Below, piece by piece: positions 37,474-48,297 of a stretch of 64,000 bases of DNA. Every line of letters begins with the position of its first letter. Positions within the stretch are counted from its first letter, which is position 1. This DNA is from Rhizobium leguminosarum. GTDB lineage: Bacteria > Pseudomonadota > Alphaproteobacteria > Rhizobiales > Rhizobiaceae. The position numbers and the translations under genes were made by a program. The notes beneath the pieces were generated by a model. That model saw only the letters and a program-made list of their open reading frames with translations. It did not search any database and was not told where the DNA came from. The stretch covers positions 952,390-1,016,389 of the forward strand of contig NZ_MZMU01000012.1 in NCBI RefSeq assembly GCF_004123835.1, written 5' to 3'.

Positions 37474-38313
37474 CTATAGCATCTCAAGAATATGTCCCCA
37501 TGCGAGTCGTCCCAATTTGGCGTCGGCCTCGTCACCTCCACCATGAGCGCGCAGCGATGATCGGGAAGTGGTTTCGCCCGGCAGCAGAATGCGATGGCCC
37601 GCATCTTCTCCCAACACAAGCTGGGTGGAAAAACCAAAACCTGCGCGCCGCCGAACAAGTGATGCGGCAAATTTGTCTGATGGCCAGAGCGCGTCATCGC
37701 ATCCTGCTACGAGCAGAATTTCGGCATTCGTTCTCTCCAAAGGGATAGCCGCTGCGTCGATCTCAGATTCGTGCACCTGAAGGCATCGTTCGAACAGGCC
37801 CCGATAGGCGACCAGCTCGTCTCTGTATTCTCGCACCCATTCTGGATCCGACGAAACAAAAGGAAGCGGTGCGCCTCGCAATGACCACGAGGAGCGTTCC
37901 GGCCAGCTGATGCCATCAAGCCCCGGACCAATATTTCCCCAGACGACTGACGAAGGGCTCATCGCGACGACCGAGCTGATGCGCGGATCGTATACGGCCG
38001 TGAGCAGTGCAGCTTCGGCGCCTTTCGATGTCCCCACTAGGACGATGCGTTTGCAACCGAGTTCGATCAAATAATCAGTGGCAGCGAAGAAGGTTTCCAG
38101 CGGCACCTCGCAAATGCCTGGCATCTGGCCTTCGCCGCCGAACCAGCGAAGCGCTATGACCGTTGCCCCCTGGCTCGCAAACAATCTGGCGCGGGCCACA
38201 TCGACGCGGCCACTGGAGCCGCCGAGTACAACAACGCCAGTGCCGGCATCCGGTTTGACTTGAAATATCTCGCCCTGCAATGGCGGCGGGAGACGTTGAT
38301 ATCCTGCATCCAA
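37474..38313 (-). CDS. Alpha/beta hydrolase, BAAT/acyl-CoA thioesterase C-terminal type
   Basis: 279 residues. The segment TGVVVLGGSSGRVDVARARLFASQGATVIALRWFGGEGQ is the oxyanion-hole strand region; the nucleophile is Ser in GTSKGAEAALL; acid and histidine are likely in GCDDALWPS and EDAGHRILLPGE. This is the BAAT-C domain without the N-terminal beta domain of mammalian thioesterases. Substrate unknown. The start is TTG at 38313: AAGGAG lies exactly seven bases before it, and no in-frame ATG precedes the core fold. Moderate G+C content, like the adjacent GNAT gene. Confidence 0.8.
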   Translation of the reverse strand: MDAGYQRLPPPLQGEIFQVKPDAGTGVVVLGGSSGRVDVARARLFASQGATVIALRWFGGEGQMPGICEVPLETFFAATDYLIELGCKRIVLVGTSKGAEAALLTAVYDPRISSVVAMSPSSVVWGNIGPGLDGISWPERSSWSLRGAPLPFVSSDPEWVREYRDELVAYRGLFERCLQVHESEIDAAAIPLERTNAEILLVAGCDDALWPSDKFAASLVRRRAGFGFSTQLVLGEDAGHRILLPGETTSRSSLRAHGGGDEADAKLGRLAWGHILEML

Positions 38314-38415
38314 AACCAGGCTCCTTCTTCCAGCGGCATCCAGATTTAGGAACGTGCCGAGTTGCCATCTAATGCAATGTCGCCGGGGATCAACCGCTCC
38401 GACAGATTTCCCATT

Positions 38416-39696
38416 TCAGAAGTGGGCAGCACCCGGATCGAGCTGCGGGCTGTCGCCGGGGTGGGTGAAGAGCTTGCCGTTTTCGGCCCAAAGGGTGGCT
38501 GCGATCGTCACCGCGCCGAAAAACGCGAAGCCGCCGAAGAGCGGCTGCACCGTGCCATTGAACATCTGGCCGACCAGGCCGCCGAGGATGGCGCCGGCCG
38601 TCGTCGAGACGAAGCCGGTGATGGCGGTCGCCGTGCCGGCGAGATTGCCCATCGGCTCGAGGCTGATCGCGGTGAAGTTGGTAGCGATCAGGGCAAACAT
38701 CATCAGCACGATGGTGAAGATGCCGTAGGCGATGGCGAAATCAGGTTTGCCGGCCAGCGAATAGAAAAAGCCGACAGCCGACAGCGCCGTGAAGATCAGC
38801 AGGGCAGCGTGCGAGATGCGGCGCATGCCGAATTTGCGCACGAAGAATCCATTGGCGAAATTGGCGACGGCGATGCCGCCGGCGGTGGCCGCAAAGGCGA
38901 TCGGCAGCCAGTCGCCAAGGCCGTAGACCTCGCCGAAGACCTGCTGCACGGAGATCACATAGGCGCTGATGACGCCGGTGAACATGGTGAGGCCGATCAT
39001 GTAGCCGCAGGTGATGCGGTTGGTGAGCACGGTCTTGAAGCCGTCCACGACGGAGGCGACCGACAGCGGCAGCCGCTCTTCCGGCGGCAGCGATTCCTTC
39101 AGCCGGAGGAAAGCCCAGACGAATAGGATGGTAGCGATGATCCCGAGCAGGATGAAGATCCAGTGCCAGTTGGCATAGAGGATGATGAGTTGGCCGACGG
39201 AAGGGGCAACGATCGGCACGATCATGAAGACGATCATCACATAGGACATGACACGGGCCATTTCGCGGCCACCGAAGCAGTCGCGTACCATGGCCATGGT
39301 GGTGATGCGCACCGCAGCACCGCCCACACCCTGAACGAAACGCATGACGAGCAGCATTTCGAAGCTGCCGGTTGCGGCTGCAGCAAACATCCCGACAATG
39401 TAGCAGGCCAATCCGCCGAGCAGGATGTTGCGGCGGCCGAACGTATCCGAAAGGCTGCCGAAGAATATCTGCGAGACGCCGAATCCTAAGAAGAACACGC
39501 CGATGATCAGCTGCGCGTCGTTGGTATTGGTGACGCCGAGGGAATGGCCGATATTGGGCAATGCCGGCAGCATGCTGTCGATCGCCATGGCGACGCTGGC
39601 AGTCATGATGGCAATGGTGACGACGAATTCGCCAAAGCCCATGCCGATGCGGCGGGAGCCCTGGTTTTCCTGGTGCGGTTTATGCGGCGGCGTCAT
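38416..39696 (-). CDS. Bcr/CflA-type MFS drug exporter (first of a tandem pair)
   Basis: 426 residues, 12 membrane segments. Bcr/CflA features: MTASVAMAIDSMLPALPNIG in segment 1, FGSLSDTFGRRNILLGG (the MFS A motif), MRFVQGVGGAAVRITTMAMVRDCFGG and ISLEPMGNLAGTATAITGFVSTTAGAILGG. Drug/H+ antiport is the family role; no substrate can be assigned. ATG at 39696. The upstream gene on the same strand is a homologue. Confidence 0.9.
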   Translation of the reverse strand: MTPPHKPHQENQGSRRIGMGFGEFVVTIAIMTASVAMAIDSMLPALPNIGHSLGVTNTNDAQLIIGVFFLGFGVSQIFFGSLSDTFGRRNILLGGLACYIVGMFAAAATGSFEMLLVMRFVQGVGGAAVRITTMAMVRDCFGGREMARVMSYVMIVFMIVPIVAPSVGQLIILYANWHWIFILLGIIATILFVWAFLRLKESLPPEERLPLSVASVVDGFKTVLTNRITCGYMIGLTMFTGVISAYVISVQQVFGEVYGLGDWLPIAFAATAGGIAVANFANGFFVRKFGMRRISHAALLIFTALSAVGFFYSLAGKPDFAIAYGIFTIVLMMFALIATNFTAISLEPMGNLAGTATAITGFVSTTAGAILGGLVGQMFNGTVQPLFGGFAFFGAVTIAATLWAENGKLFTHPGDSPQLDPGAAHF

Positions 39697-39732
39697 GTGA
39701 TGGAAATCCCGGATGCGGAGGAGGTTGGCCGT

Positions 39733-40980
39733 TCAGACGGCCGGGTTCTGCGATTGGAAGAGGCGCCCCTTTTCGGCGATCAGCACGAAGACGAGCCCGA
39801 TGATCGATACGACGAAATAACCGGCGACCATCGGCAGTGCTGTGCCGTCGAAAGCTTGGCCGATGCCGGCGCCGATGAGGGCGCCGCCGACCGTGCTCAT
39901 GAAGCCGAGGACCGAGGAGGCGGTGCCGGCGACGTGGCCGAGCGGCTCCATGGCGAGCGAATTGAAGTTCGAGCCGATCCAGCCGAACTGGAACATGGAA
40001 AGGCCGAAGAAGGAGATGAACAGAGCGAAGGGCATCGGCTCGGTGCTGGCCATCTGGACGATCAGCCAGATGGTGTTGATGGCGATGAAGCCGAGCAGCG
40101 AGCCATGCGACAGGCGGCGCATGCCGAGCTTGCCGACGAAGCGCGAATTGAAGAAGGACGACAGCGACATGAAGATCGCCACGCCGGCGAAGGCGAAGGG
40201 GAAATAGACGCCGAGATCGTAAATGCCGACATAGACCTGCTGGGCCGAATTGATGAAGCCGAACAGCGCGCCGAAGATGAAGGTGCTGGCAATGGTGTAG
40301 CAGAGCGCGACGCGGTTGGTCAGCACCAGCTTGAAGGCGCCGAAGATCGAGCGGGCGGTGAAGGGCCTGACATTGGCGGGATGCAGGGTTTCCGGCAGGC
40401 GTAGATAGGCCCAGACGGCGATACCAGTCGCCATGGTGGCGATGAAGAGGAAGATCAGGTGCCAGTTGCCGAAGAAAATGACGATCTGGCCGGCGCCGGG
40501 CGCAATAACCGGCACGATCATGAAGACCATCATGATCAGCGACATGACTTCGGCCATCTGCCGTCCGCCATAGATATCGCGGACGATGGAGATGGTGATA
40601 ACGCGGGTGGCCGCCGAGCCGATGCCCTGGACGAATCGCAGCACCAGCAGGCCGGCGAAGGAGGGAACGAAGACGATGCCGATGGCCGAAACGATATAGA
40701 CGACGAGGCCGAACAACAGCGGTGTGCGGCGGCCGAAGCGATCGGAAAGCGGTCCGTAGAAAAGCTGCGCGCAGCCGAAGCCGAGCAGATAAGAGGAGAC
40801 GACGAATTGCCGGTGGTTCTCGCTCTCGACGCCGAGGCTCGCGCCGATCTGCTGCAGGGCCGGGAGCATGATATCGATCGCCAGCGAGTTAATGGCCATC
40901 AGGAAGGCCGCGAGCGCGATGAATTCTCGCCTGCCCATGGGCAGGCGGCCCGCGGACACGGCTTGTGAAGAATCTGTCAC
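39733..40980 (-). CDS. Bcr/CflA-type MFS drug exporter (second of a tandem pair)
   Basis: 415 residues, 12 membrane segments and the same motifs as its neighbour (FYGPLSDRFGRRTPLLFG, LRFVQGIGSAATRVITISIVRDIYGG, LAMEPLGHVAGTASSVLGFMSTVGGALIG). GTG at 40980 with GGGAA upstream is the likely start. The pair is separated by only 36 bases and was formed by tandem duplication; both look intact and could be cotranscribed. No adjacent regulator is seen. Confidence 0.9.
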   Translation of the reverse strand: MTDSSQAVSAGRLPMGRREFIALAAFLMAINSLAIDIMLPALQQIGASLGVESENHRQFVVSSYLLGFGCAQLFYGPLSDRFGRRTPLLFGLVVYIVSAIGIVFVPSFAGLLVLRFVQGIGSAATRVITISIVRDIYGGRQMAEVMSLIMMVFMIVPVIAPGAGQIVIFFGNWHLIFLFIATMATGIAVWAYLRLPETLHPANVRPFTARSIFGAFKLVLTNRVALCYTIASTFIFGALFGFINSAQQVYVGIYDLGVYFPFAFAGVAIFMSLSSFFNSRFVGKLGMRRLSHGSLLGFIAINTIWLIVQMASTEPMPFALFISFFGLSMFQFGWIGSNFNSLAMEPLGHVAGTASSVLGFMSTVGGALIGAGIGQAFDGTALPMVAGYFVVSIIGLVFVLIAEKGRLFQSQNPAV

Positions 40981-41005
40981 AATGAAATTCCCATAAACAG
41001 GTCAA

Positions 41006-41026
41006 GGCGCTGCTGGCCGCAGCGCC
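41006..41026 (-). terminator. Weak terminator-like hairpin after grxD
   Basis: GGCGCTGC and GCAGCGCC pair around TGGCC. On the minus strand no strong T-run follows, so termination may be partial, leaving some read-through into the transporter pair. Confidence 0.4.
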
Positions 41027-41075
41027 TCGAACTCAAGAAACAGATTTGGAAACCGGGCGGACGTCCGGTGACCGG

Positions 41076-41411
41076 TCAGGAGGCGGCGCGCACCGCGATG
41101 CCGTTTTCCTGGAGATGCTGCTGCAGTTCACCAGCCTGGAACATTTCCCGGACGATGTCGCAACCGCCGACGAACTCGCCCTTTACATAGAGCTGCGGGA
41201 TCGTCGGCCAGTTGGAATATTCCTTGATGCCCTGGCGGATTTCCGAATCGGCGAGCACGTTGACGCCCTTGTAGTCGACGCCGATGTAATCGAGAATCTG
41301 CACGACCTGGCCGGAGAAACCGCACTGCGGAAACTGCGGCGTGCCCTTCATGAAGAGGACGACGTCGTTGGTCTTGATTTCGTTGTCGATGAATTCGTGA
41401 ATGCCGCTCAT
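41076..41411 (-). CDS. grxD: Monothiol glutaredoxin, Grx4 type
   Basis: 111 residues. The CGFS active site is at 30-33 (GTPQFPQCGFSGQ); WPTIPQLYV carries the glutathione-binding cis-Pro, and FVGGCDIVREM the C-terminal GG motif. CGFS glutaredoxins carry a [2Fe-2S] cluster and pair with BolA proteins in iron-sulfur delivery and iron sensing. bolA is nearby at 43196-43429, separated by a small basic protein gene and a divergent membrane protein gene. ATG at 41411 was chosen over a longer reading. Confidence 0.95.
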   Translation of the reverse strand: MSGIHEFIDNEIKTNDVVLFMKGTPQFPQCGFSGQVVQILDYIGVDYKGVNVLADSEIRQGIKEYSNWPTIPQLYVKGEFVGGCDIVREMFQAGELQQHLQENGIAVRAAS

Positions 41412-41584
41412 GGGACCTAATCCTTTCAACAGGCGGGTTAAAGGCCCACCGTTTCAATCGTTGCCTTTAGATAGCATGCGACACCAGGAATTCCAGCCGC
41501 CCGAACCAAAAAAAGACCAATTCGGGCAGGGCCTCGCTGAGGATTGTTGCCGTCGCGTTACGGTCGGAGACTTTGCCGCTCGTC

Positions 41585-41815
41585 TCAGCTGCGACGCTGG
41601 CGGCTGCGGCCGGCGGCGGTGCGGCGCTTGCTGACCTGTTTGCGGGCGGGCTTGGGCTTGGCCGAGGTCGCCTTGCGCGCAGCTGTCGTCGTCGCGGCGG
41701 GGCGTGTCTTGCGCCTCTTGCGCTTCGTCGTGGCGCGGCCGGTGGTTTTCTTCAGGATCTCCTGCAGCACGGTGTTGACGACGCCTGATATCAATTCTTT
41801 GACTAGGTCGGCCAC
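41585..41815 (-). CDS. Small basic hypothetical protein
   Basis: 76 residues. The N-terminus (about 1-22) is an amphipathic helix, VADLVKELISGVVNTVLQEIL; the rest is a disordered Lys/Arg/Ala/Thr-rich tail with about 25 basic residues, resembling histone H1-like tails. A nucleic-acid-compacting or -binding role is plausible but unproven. GTG at 41815 has GGAGG six bases upstream, a strong site that supports expression. Located between grxD and a divergent hydrolase gene. Confidence 0.65.
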   Translation of the reverse strand: MADLVKELISGVVNTVLQEILKKTTGRATTKRKRRKTRPAATTTAARKATSAKPKPARKQVSKRRTAAGRSRQRRS

Positions 41816-41979
41816 AAAACCCCTCCGTTCGTGATGGAAACGACATGGATGCTATTGAATTCCGGAAGAGTTCGGTTAGCAAGACGGCTTCGAGACCATA
41901 GCTGCTTTTTGCCGATATCAGCGGCGCAGCAGCCGGATCGCAGCAACATGCCGGCCATTCGCCCGGCCGGAAGAGTGGA

Positions 41980-43161
41980 ATGGAATTGATCGAGAAGCGG
42001 GTCGTCCTGCATTTCCCGGGCTTCGAGCCGCTTGACGGCGTTGCCCACAGGGCACGCTACGAGCGTTCGGCCAGGCAGAGTGCCGCCGTCTGGGGCTATT
42101 CGGTCGAGACGGGGCCAGTGGACGAGGGGAGCAATCCGGTCAGTTTCGAGGTCAGGACGGCTGAGAGGGTAGCGGCGCCCGAGGCAGGGACCGGTTCCCC
42201 CGGCTGGCAGACGAAGAGCCGGATCCATATGGTCGATCACGATACACTGGTGCGCAGGCTGCGTGCCGGGAACACGCTGAGCCAGATCATGGCAGGCTTC
42301 CGAAGCTGCGCCGAGATCATGCTGGAAGGCGGGACGCGGGGATATTTCCGCCATGCCTGGCGCTTCGGCCTGTTCTTCCTCTTCCCGTTCCTGCTGACGG
42401 CACTGGCAATCGCGCTGACGGCGCAGATCGCCATCCTGCCCTATGCTCTTAGCTTTTCGCCGTGGCACATGCTCTGGAGCGGACCGCTGGCGCTCTGTTT
42501 CTTCATCTTCGCCTTCCTGCCGTTTTCCGAACGCTTCCATACGCTGCATCTCTTTGCCGATTGGGAAATGGCCGTGGCGCTCGGCCGCATGGACCGGGCC
42601 GATTTCAACGACTGGCTGGAAGACCAGGCCATTGCCGTGCGTAAGGCGCTTGAGGAAGAGGCGGACGAATATGTGATCTCCTCGCACAGCATGGGATCGA
42701 GCGTCGCCGCCCATGTCATCGGCATATTGCTGGAAAGGGAGCCGCAGATATTCAAGGGCAAGCGCGTGGTCTTCGCCACGCTCGGCAGCGCCATCCTGCA
42801 ATGTGCGCTCATGTCATCGGCAACGCTGCTTCGCGCCCGCGTCGGGCTGATCGCCCGCTGTCCCGAGATTTCCTGGCTCGACGTGCAGTGCCTGACGGAT
42901 TCGATCAATTTCTACAAGGTGCCGGTCGTTGCCGTCTCCGGCCATGCGGATGCGCCTCAAGCGAAGATGATCCTGATCCGCGTCAAGCAGATGCTGACGC
43001 GAGAGCACTACCGCAAGATCCGCAAGGACCAGCTGCGCGTCCACCGGCAATATGTCCTTGGGCTCGATCTGCAGGCGCCCTTCGACTTCACGCTGCTGAC
43101 ATCCGGGCCGATGCCGGCCTCGGTCTTTGCCGATCCCGACGAAAAGAGAATGCCCGGCTGA
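41980..43161 (+). CDS. Membrane-anchored alpha/beta hydrolase-like protein
   Basis: 393 residues. Residues 1-100 begin with a strand (KRVVLHFPGFEPLDGVAHRARYERSA) typical of hydrolase N-termini. Two membrane segments (about 128-150 and 165-185) form a hairpin. After it SSHSMGSSVAAHVIGILL contains the G-x-S-x-G-like motif H-S-M-G with the probable nucleophile serine. A later VSGHADAP might supply part of the triad. The family is rhizobial, conserved and uncharacterised; esterase activity is inference. ATG at 41980. It reads against grxD and the bolA-purL genes, with a hairpin over its stop codon. Confidence 0.7.
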   Translation: MELIEKRVVLHFPGFEPLDGVAHRARYERSARQSAAVWGYSVETGPVDEGSNPVSFEVRTAERVAAPEAGTGSPGWQTKSRIHMVDHDTLVRRLRAGNTLSQIMAGFRSCAEIMLEGGTRGYFRHAWRFGLFFLFPFLLTALAIALTAQIAILPYALSFSPWHMLWSGPLALCFFIFAFLPFSERFHTLHLFADWEMAVALGRMDRADFNDWLEDQAIAVRKALEEEADEYVISSHSMGSSVAAHVIGILLEREPQIFKGKRVVFATLGSAILQCALMSSATLLRARVGLIARCPEISWLDVQCLTDSINFYKVPVVAVSGHADAPQAKMILIRVKQMLTREHYRKIRKDQLRVHRQYVLGLDLQAPFDFTLLTSGPMPASVFADPDEKRMPG

Positions 43162-43172
43162 GGGCCGGGCAT
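43150..43172. terminator. Bidirectional terminator-like hairpin
   Basis: ATGCCCGGC and GCCGGGCAT are perfect inverted arms around the stop codon of the membrane hydrolase gene. It separates this gene from the converging bolA. Confidence 0.55.
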
Positions 43173-43195
43173 CGTCATCCGGATTGCGTCGGGCT

Positions 43196-43429
43196 CTATT
43201 CCGGCGCGGAGGTCTGCAGGGCCAGAGCATGCAGTACGCCGCCCATATTGCCCTTCAGCGCCTCGTAGACCATCTGGTGCTGCTGCACGCGGCTCTTGCC
43301 GCGGAAGGCTTCGGCGACGACTTCGGCGGCGTAGTGATCGCCGTCGCCTGCCAGATCGCGGATCGTCACCTTGGCACCGGGAATCCCAGCCTTGATCATG
43401 TCTTCGATATCGCCGGGTTTCATGGCCAT
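43196..43429 (-). CDS. BolA-family protein
   Basis: 77 residues. The BolA fold is shown by IEDMIKAGIPGAKVTIRDLAGDGDHYAAEVVAEAFRGKSRVQQHQMVYEAL. The short length and the sequence GDGDHY (metal-binding region with His) fit the BolA2/Fra2-like group that binds CGFS glutaredoxins such as grxD at 41076. ATG at 43429 has AAGGAG eight bases upstream; the frame opens further, but the extension has no support. It starts 20 bases after the purL stop and is presumably cotranscribed with purL. Confidence 0.92.
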   Translation of the reverse strand: MAMKPGDIEDMIKAGIPGAKVTIRDLAGDGDHYAAEVVAEAFRGKSRVQQHQMVYEALKGNMGGVLHALALQTSAPE

Positions 43430-43448
43430 GATCGTTACTCCTTGCGCA

Positions 43449-45680
<2,232 letters not shown>

Positions 45681-45755
45681 GAGCTCTCGAAAGTCCCTGC
45701 CGTTGCGCGTTTTCCGCTCTTTAGCCTATGTAGGGACGGCGCGCGACAGGAAAAT

Positions 45756-45775
45756 GCCCGCCGTCAACAGCGGGC
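45756..45775 (-). terminator. Terminator-like hairpin after the lipid A deacylase-like pseudogene
   Basis: GCCCGC and GCGGGC pair around CGTCAACA; on the minus strand the stem leads into ATTTTCC. It lies between the pseudogene and the purL start and would separate their transcripts. Confidence 0.5.
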
Positions 45776-45811
45776 AGCCAACTTCTTCCTCACGATGAAA
45801 AGTGGTCGCGG

Positions 45812-46389
45812 CTAGAATTTGTAGCCGATCTGCAGACCGGCGCGTGTCATGCCGTCGTTCGGCCCGTCGCAGAGATTGGCATGCGAGGAATGGGCGATCT
45901 GGGCCATGACATTCCAGTGGGCGTTGAAACGATAGCCGGCCCCCACATATTCGTGGAAGAGAACACGACAGCCGAGTTCCGGACCGTCATCATCGCCTTC
46001 GAGATCGCCGGTATGGATGACGCCACCGAAGCTGGCTTCGGCAAAGAGCTTCTCGTGAAATCGACCGTCCAGGTGAAGCCGGTGAAGAACTGGGTAGCCT
46101 CGCCCAACGTGCCGATCGAGGTGCCGAGATGGACACGTGGGTGCAGCAGCTGTTGCTGCCAGCCGACCGCCGTGTCGTAGCCGAAGGGATCGAAGAGAGC
46201 GGTAATCTCCGGAAAGACGCCGTCTTCCCTGGAATGGCCCGACTGCACCGAGGTCGAGACGCCGAACCGCAATTCATCGAATATCTGCTCGCCGGCAATT
46301 GCAGAGCCCGCAACCGAGACGGCGGCTGCCGCTGCCACTGATGCTATACTCAAAAAACGCAACGCGATCCTTCCGAAGTCGACCCTCAT
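45812..46389 (-). pseudogene. Lipid A 3-O-deacylase (PagL)/acyloxyacyl hydrolase-like gene with a frameshift
   Basis: From ATG at 46389 (AAGGA six bases upstream) the frame has a signal peptide (FLSIASVAAAAAVSVAGSAIAG) and beta-barrel-like strands up to FTGFTWTVDFT, then turns into sequence without barrel features. Moving one base at about 46053-46057 restores a plausible end: EKLFAEASFGGVIHTGDLEG, then AQIAHSSHANLCDGPNDGM and a C-terminus GYKF with the terminal Phe of outer-membrane proteins, ending at TAG 45812. The H-x-S pattern in IAHSSHAN fits the catalytic His/Ser of PagL. Intact, it would trim an acyl chain from lipid A in the outer membrane. True loss or sequence error cannot be told apart here. 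Confidence 0.75.
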
Positions 46390-46511
46390 TTGCTGTCCTT
46401 TGATTCGCATCAGACGGGAACAACAAAGAGGTAACACGGAGGTTGAGTCGCTAAAGCGCTCCGAATAGACTCCGGCGTTTTTTCCGAATTATGACGTGTA
46501 TTTGCAACACG

Positions 46512-47930
46512 TCATATTTCGCCGTCATAGGCGGATCCGCCATTTTCCAGCAGCCGGCGCAGGATCATCAGGCCCGAGATCAGTTCCTGCCCCGTCTTCG
46601 GCGAGGACAAACCGATGCGAACGCGGTGATAGGCTTTCTCGCCGCGGGCCGCCTTGAACTCGTCCTCATCGTCGACGAGCACACCGTCGCGGTAGGCGGC
46701 GTTCTTGAAGGTGCCTGACATCCAGGGCTCCGGCAGTTTCAGCCAGAGGAAGGGCGCGTGGAGGTGCGATTCGAAATCGAAACCCTGCAACTGCTCGCGG
46801 GCGAGCTGGACGCGCCTGGAAAGTTCTTTGACGCTCTCTTTGCGGATCTCGTGCGCCGTGCCGCTTTCGACGAGGCGCGCACAGGTCTCCGCCAGGATGA
46901 AGGGCAGGCCGCCGGTGATCATCCTATGCGTCACCCTGATGCGCTGGGCAAAATGCGGCGGGCAGGCGACCCAGCCGCCGCGCACGCCGGCGGCGACCGA
47001 TTTCGACAGGCCGTTGACGAGGAAGGTGCGGTCGGGCGCGATCGAGGCGAGCAGCGGCGTATCGTCGTCGGCCATGCCGCCGTAGAGGTCGTCCTCGATC
47101 AGCCAGACGCTGTGTTTCCTGGCGATTGCGGCGATTGCCGCGCGCCGCTCATAGGGCATGATTGCCAGCGTCGGATTGTGGACGGTCGGCATCAGGAAGG
47201 CGATCTTCGGATGCTGCTGCTGGCAGAGCCGCTCGAAATCCTCGGGGATCACGCCCAGCTCATCGGAATCGACGGTCAGCGTGCGGCGGCCGAGAAGGCG
47301 GGCGCTGCGGCTGACCTGGGTATAGGTGAGATCCTCGAAGACGATCTTGTCGCCCGGCGCCGAGACGGCGGCGATGACGGCGATTGCTGCCGCATGGGCG
47401 CCGAGCGTCGGCACGATGTTTTCGACCTCCGGCGTCCAGCCGCTACGGGCAAGCCAGCGGCGGCCGGCCTCGAACCAGTTGCGCGGGAAACTTCGGGAAT
47501 AGGAGGAGATTTCCGAGAGATGCTGCTCGCCGATCTCGGCGAGGATGCCAGCGATGATCTTGCCCTGGCCGAGATCGGGCGCGGCTGTGGTGTCGAAACG
47601 GATCTTGTTGGCAGGCGCATCCTGGACGCGAGTGCCGCCGAGCGAGACGGTCAGCGGATCGATCTGTTCCCCGGGCGGCGTTTCGGAACGGTTCAGCACA
47701 TAGGTGCCGCGCCCCACTTCGCCGGCGACCAGGCCGCGCTCATGCACCAGCGCATAGGCGCGGCCGATCGTGCCGATCGTCACGCCAATATCGTAAGCAA
47801 GGTTGCGCTGCGGCGGCAGCTTGCTGCCGGCGGGAAGGGCGCCGCTTGCTATGGCGGATTCGATGCTGTCGGCAAGCCGGAGATAGACCGGCCCAGAACC
47901 GCGGGAAATATCGGGAAGCCAATTTGTCAT
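46512..47930 (-). CDS. MocR-type regulator (GntR domain fused to an aminotransferase fold)
   Basis: 472 residues. The N-terminal winged helix (about 15-80: GPVYLRLADSIESAIASGALPAGSKLPPQRNLAYDIGVTIGTIGRAYALVHERGLV) is a GntR DNA-binding domain. The C-terminal 370 residues are an aspartate-aminotransferase-like fold with the PLP lysine in VNGLSKSVAAGVRGGWV. MocR proteins use PLP or a derivative as effector and usually act on a divergent target. ATG at 47930 was chosen. The divergent gene is a DUF1127 gene, and a direct repeat in the shared region (47938-47961) is a possible operator. Confidence 0.9.
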   Translation of the reverse strand: MTNWLPDISRGSGPVYLRLADSIESAIASGALPAGSKLPPQRNLAYDIGVTIGTIGRAYALVHERGLVAGEVGRGTYVLNRSETPPGEQIDPLTVSLGGTRVQDAPANKIRFDTTAAPDLGQGKIIAGILAEIGEQHLSEISSYSRSFPRNWFEAGRRWLARSGWTPEVENIVPTLGAHAAAIAVIAAVSAPGDKIVFEDLTYTQVSRSARLLGRRTLTVDSDELGVIPEDFERLCQQQHPKIAFLMPTVHNPTLAIMPYERRAAIAAIARKHSVWLIEDDLYGGMADDDTPLLASIAPDRTFLVNGLSKSVAAGVRGGWVACPPHFAQRIRVTHRMITGGLPFILAETCARLVESGTAHEIRKESVKELSRRVQLAREQLQGFDFESHLHAPFLWLKLPEPWMSGTFKNAAYRDGVLVDDEDEFKAARGEKAYHRVRIGLSSPKTGQELISGLMILRRLLENGGSAYDGEI

Positions 47931-47937
47931 GGTGACA

Positions 47938-47961
47938 ATTGTATATATTGGCACATTGTAT
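47938..47961. promoter_or_regulatory. Direct repeat ATTGTAT, candidate MocR operator
   Basis: ATTGTAT occurs at 47938-47944 and 47955-47961, 17 bases apart, in the 81-base gap between the MocR gene and the divergent DUF1127 gene. MocR regulators commonly bind direct repeats with spacing in this range. The site is A+T-rich and may also contain the promoter. Confidence 0.5.
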
Positions 47962-48011
47962 CGGTCAAGCGTATGAGTCAATTCCAATGGCAAGCCGAGA
48001 GGATTCCTGGA

Positions 48012-48269
48012 ATGTCTGCCTTACCTGAGATCAAAATGCCGATTGTACCGATTGTCTCCTTTGAAGATAGAAGGCAGATCATCCTCCCCGACGCACCCGC
48101 CGTGGCGACGACGCGTTTGGAGCGAATCTGGGCGGCCATTCTTCTCTGGCATCAAAAGCGGGAAGGCCGGCGCGCGCTGAGAGGCCTGACGGCGACCGAA
48201 CTCAAGGATATCGGAGTGTCACAGTCCGACGCGGCGCGCGAAGTCAGCAAGTCGTTCTTTTGGGACTGA
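48012..48269 (+). CDS. DUF1127 domain small protein
   Basis: 85 residues. The C-terminal 40 residues (RRALRGLTATELKDIGVSQSDAAREVSKSFF) form the Arg-rich DUF1127 motif. Small DUF1127 proteins in alphaproteobacteria affect RNA turnover, phosphate and C1 metabolism. The N-terminal part (about 1-40) is longer than in the minimal 47-residue type and holds a proline- and hydrophobic-rich segment. ATG at 48012 has AGAGGA eight bases upstream; an ATG at 47973 has none. Divergent from the MocR gene, which may control it. Confidence 0.78.
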   Translation: MSALPEIKMPIVPIVSFEDRRQIILPDAPAVATTRLERIWAAILLWHQKREGRRALRGLTATELKDIGVSQSDAAREVSKSFFWD

Positions 48270-48297
48270 AACGTGCCTTCGAAACTGACCGGGTCGA

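Noticed and set aside
38300..38339. An alternative N-terminus for the BAAT-type hydrolase in another frame (MPLEEGAWF...)
   Set aside because: At first it suggested a frameshift, but that ATG has no ribosome binding site, whereas the in-frame TTG at 38313 has AAGGAG seven bases upstream, so no break is needed.
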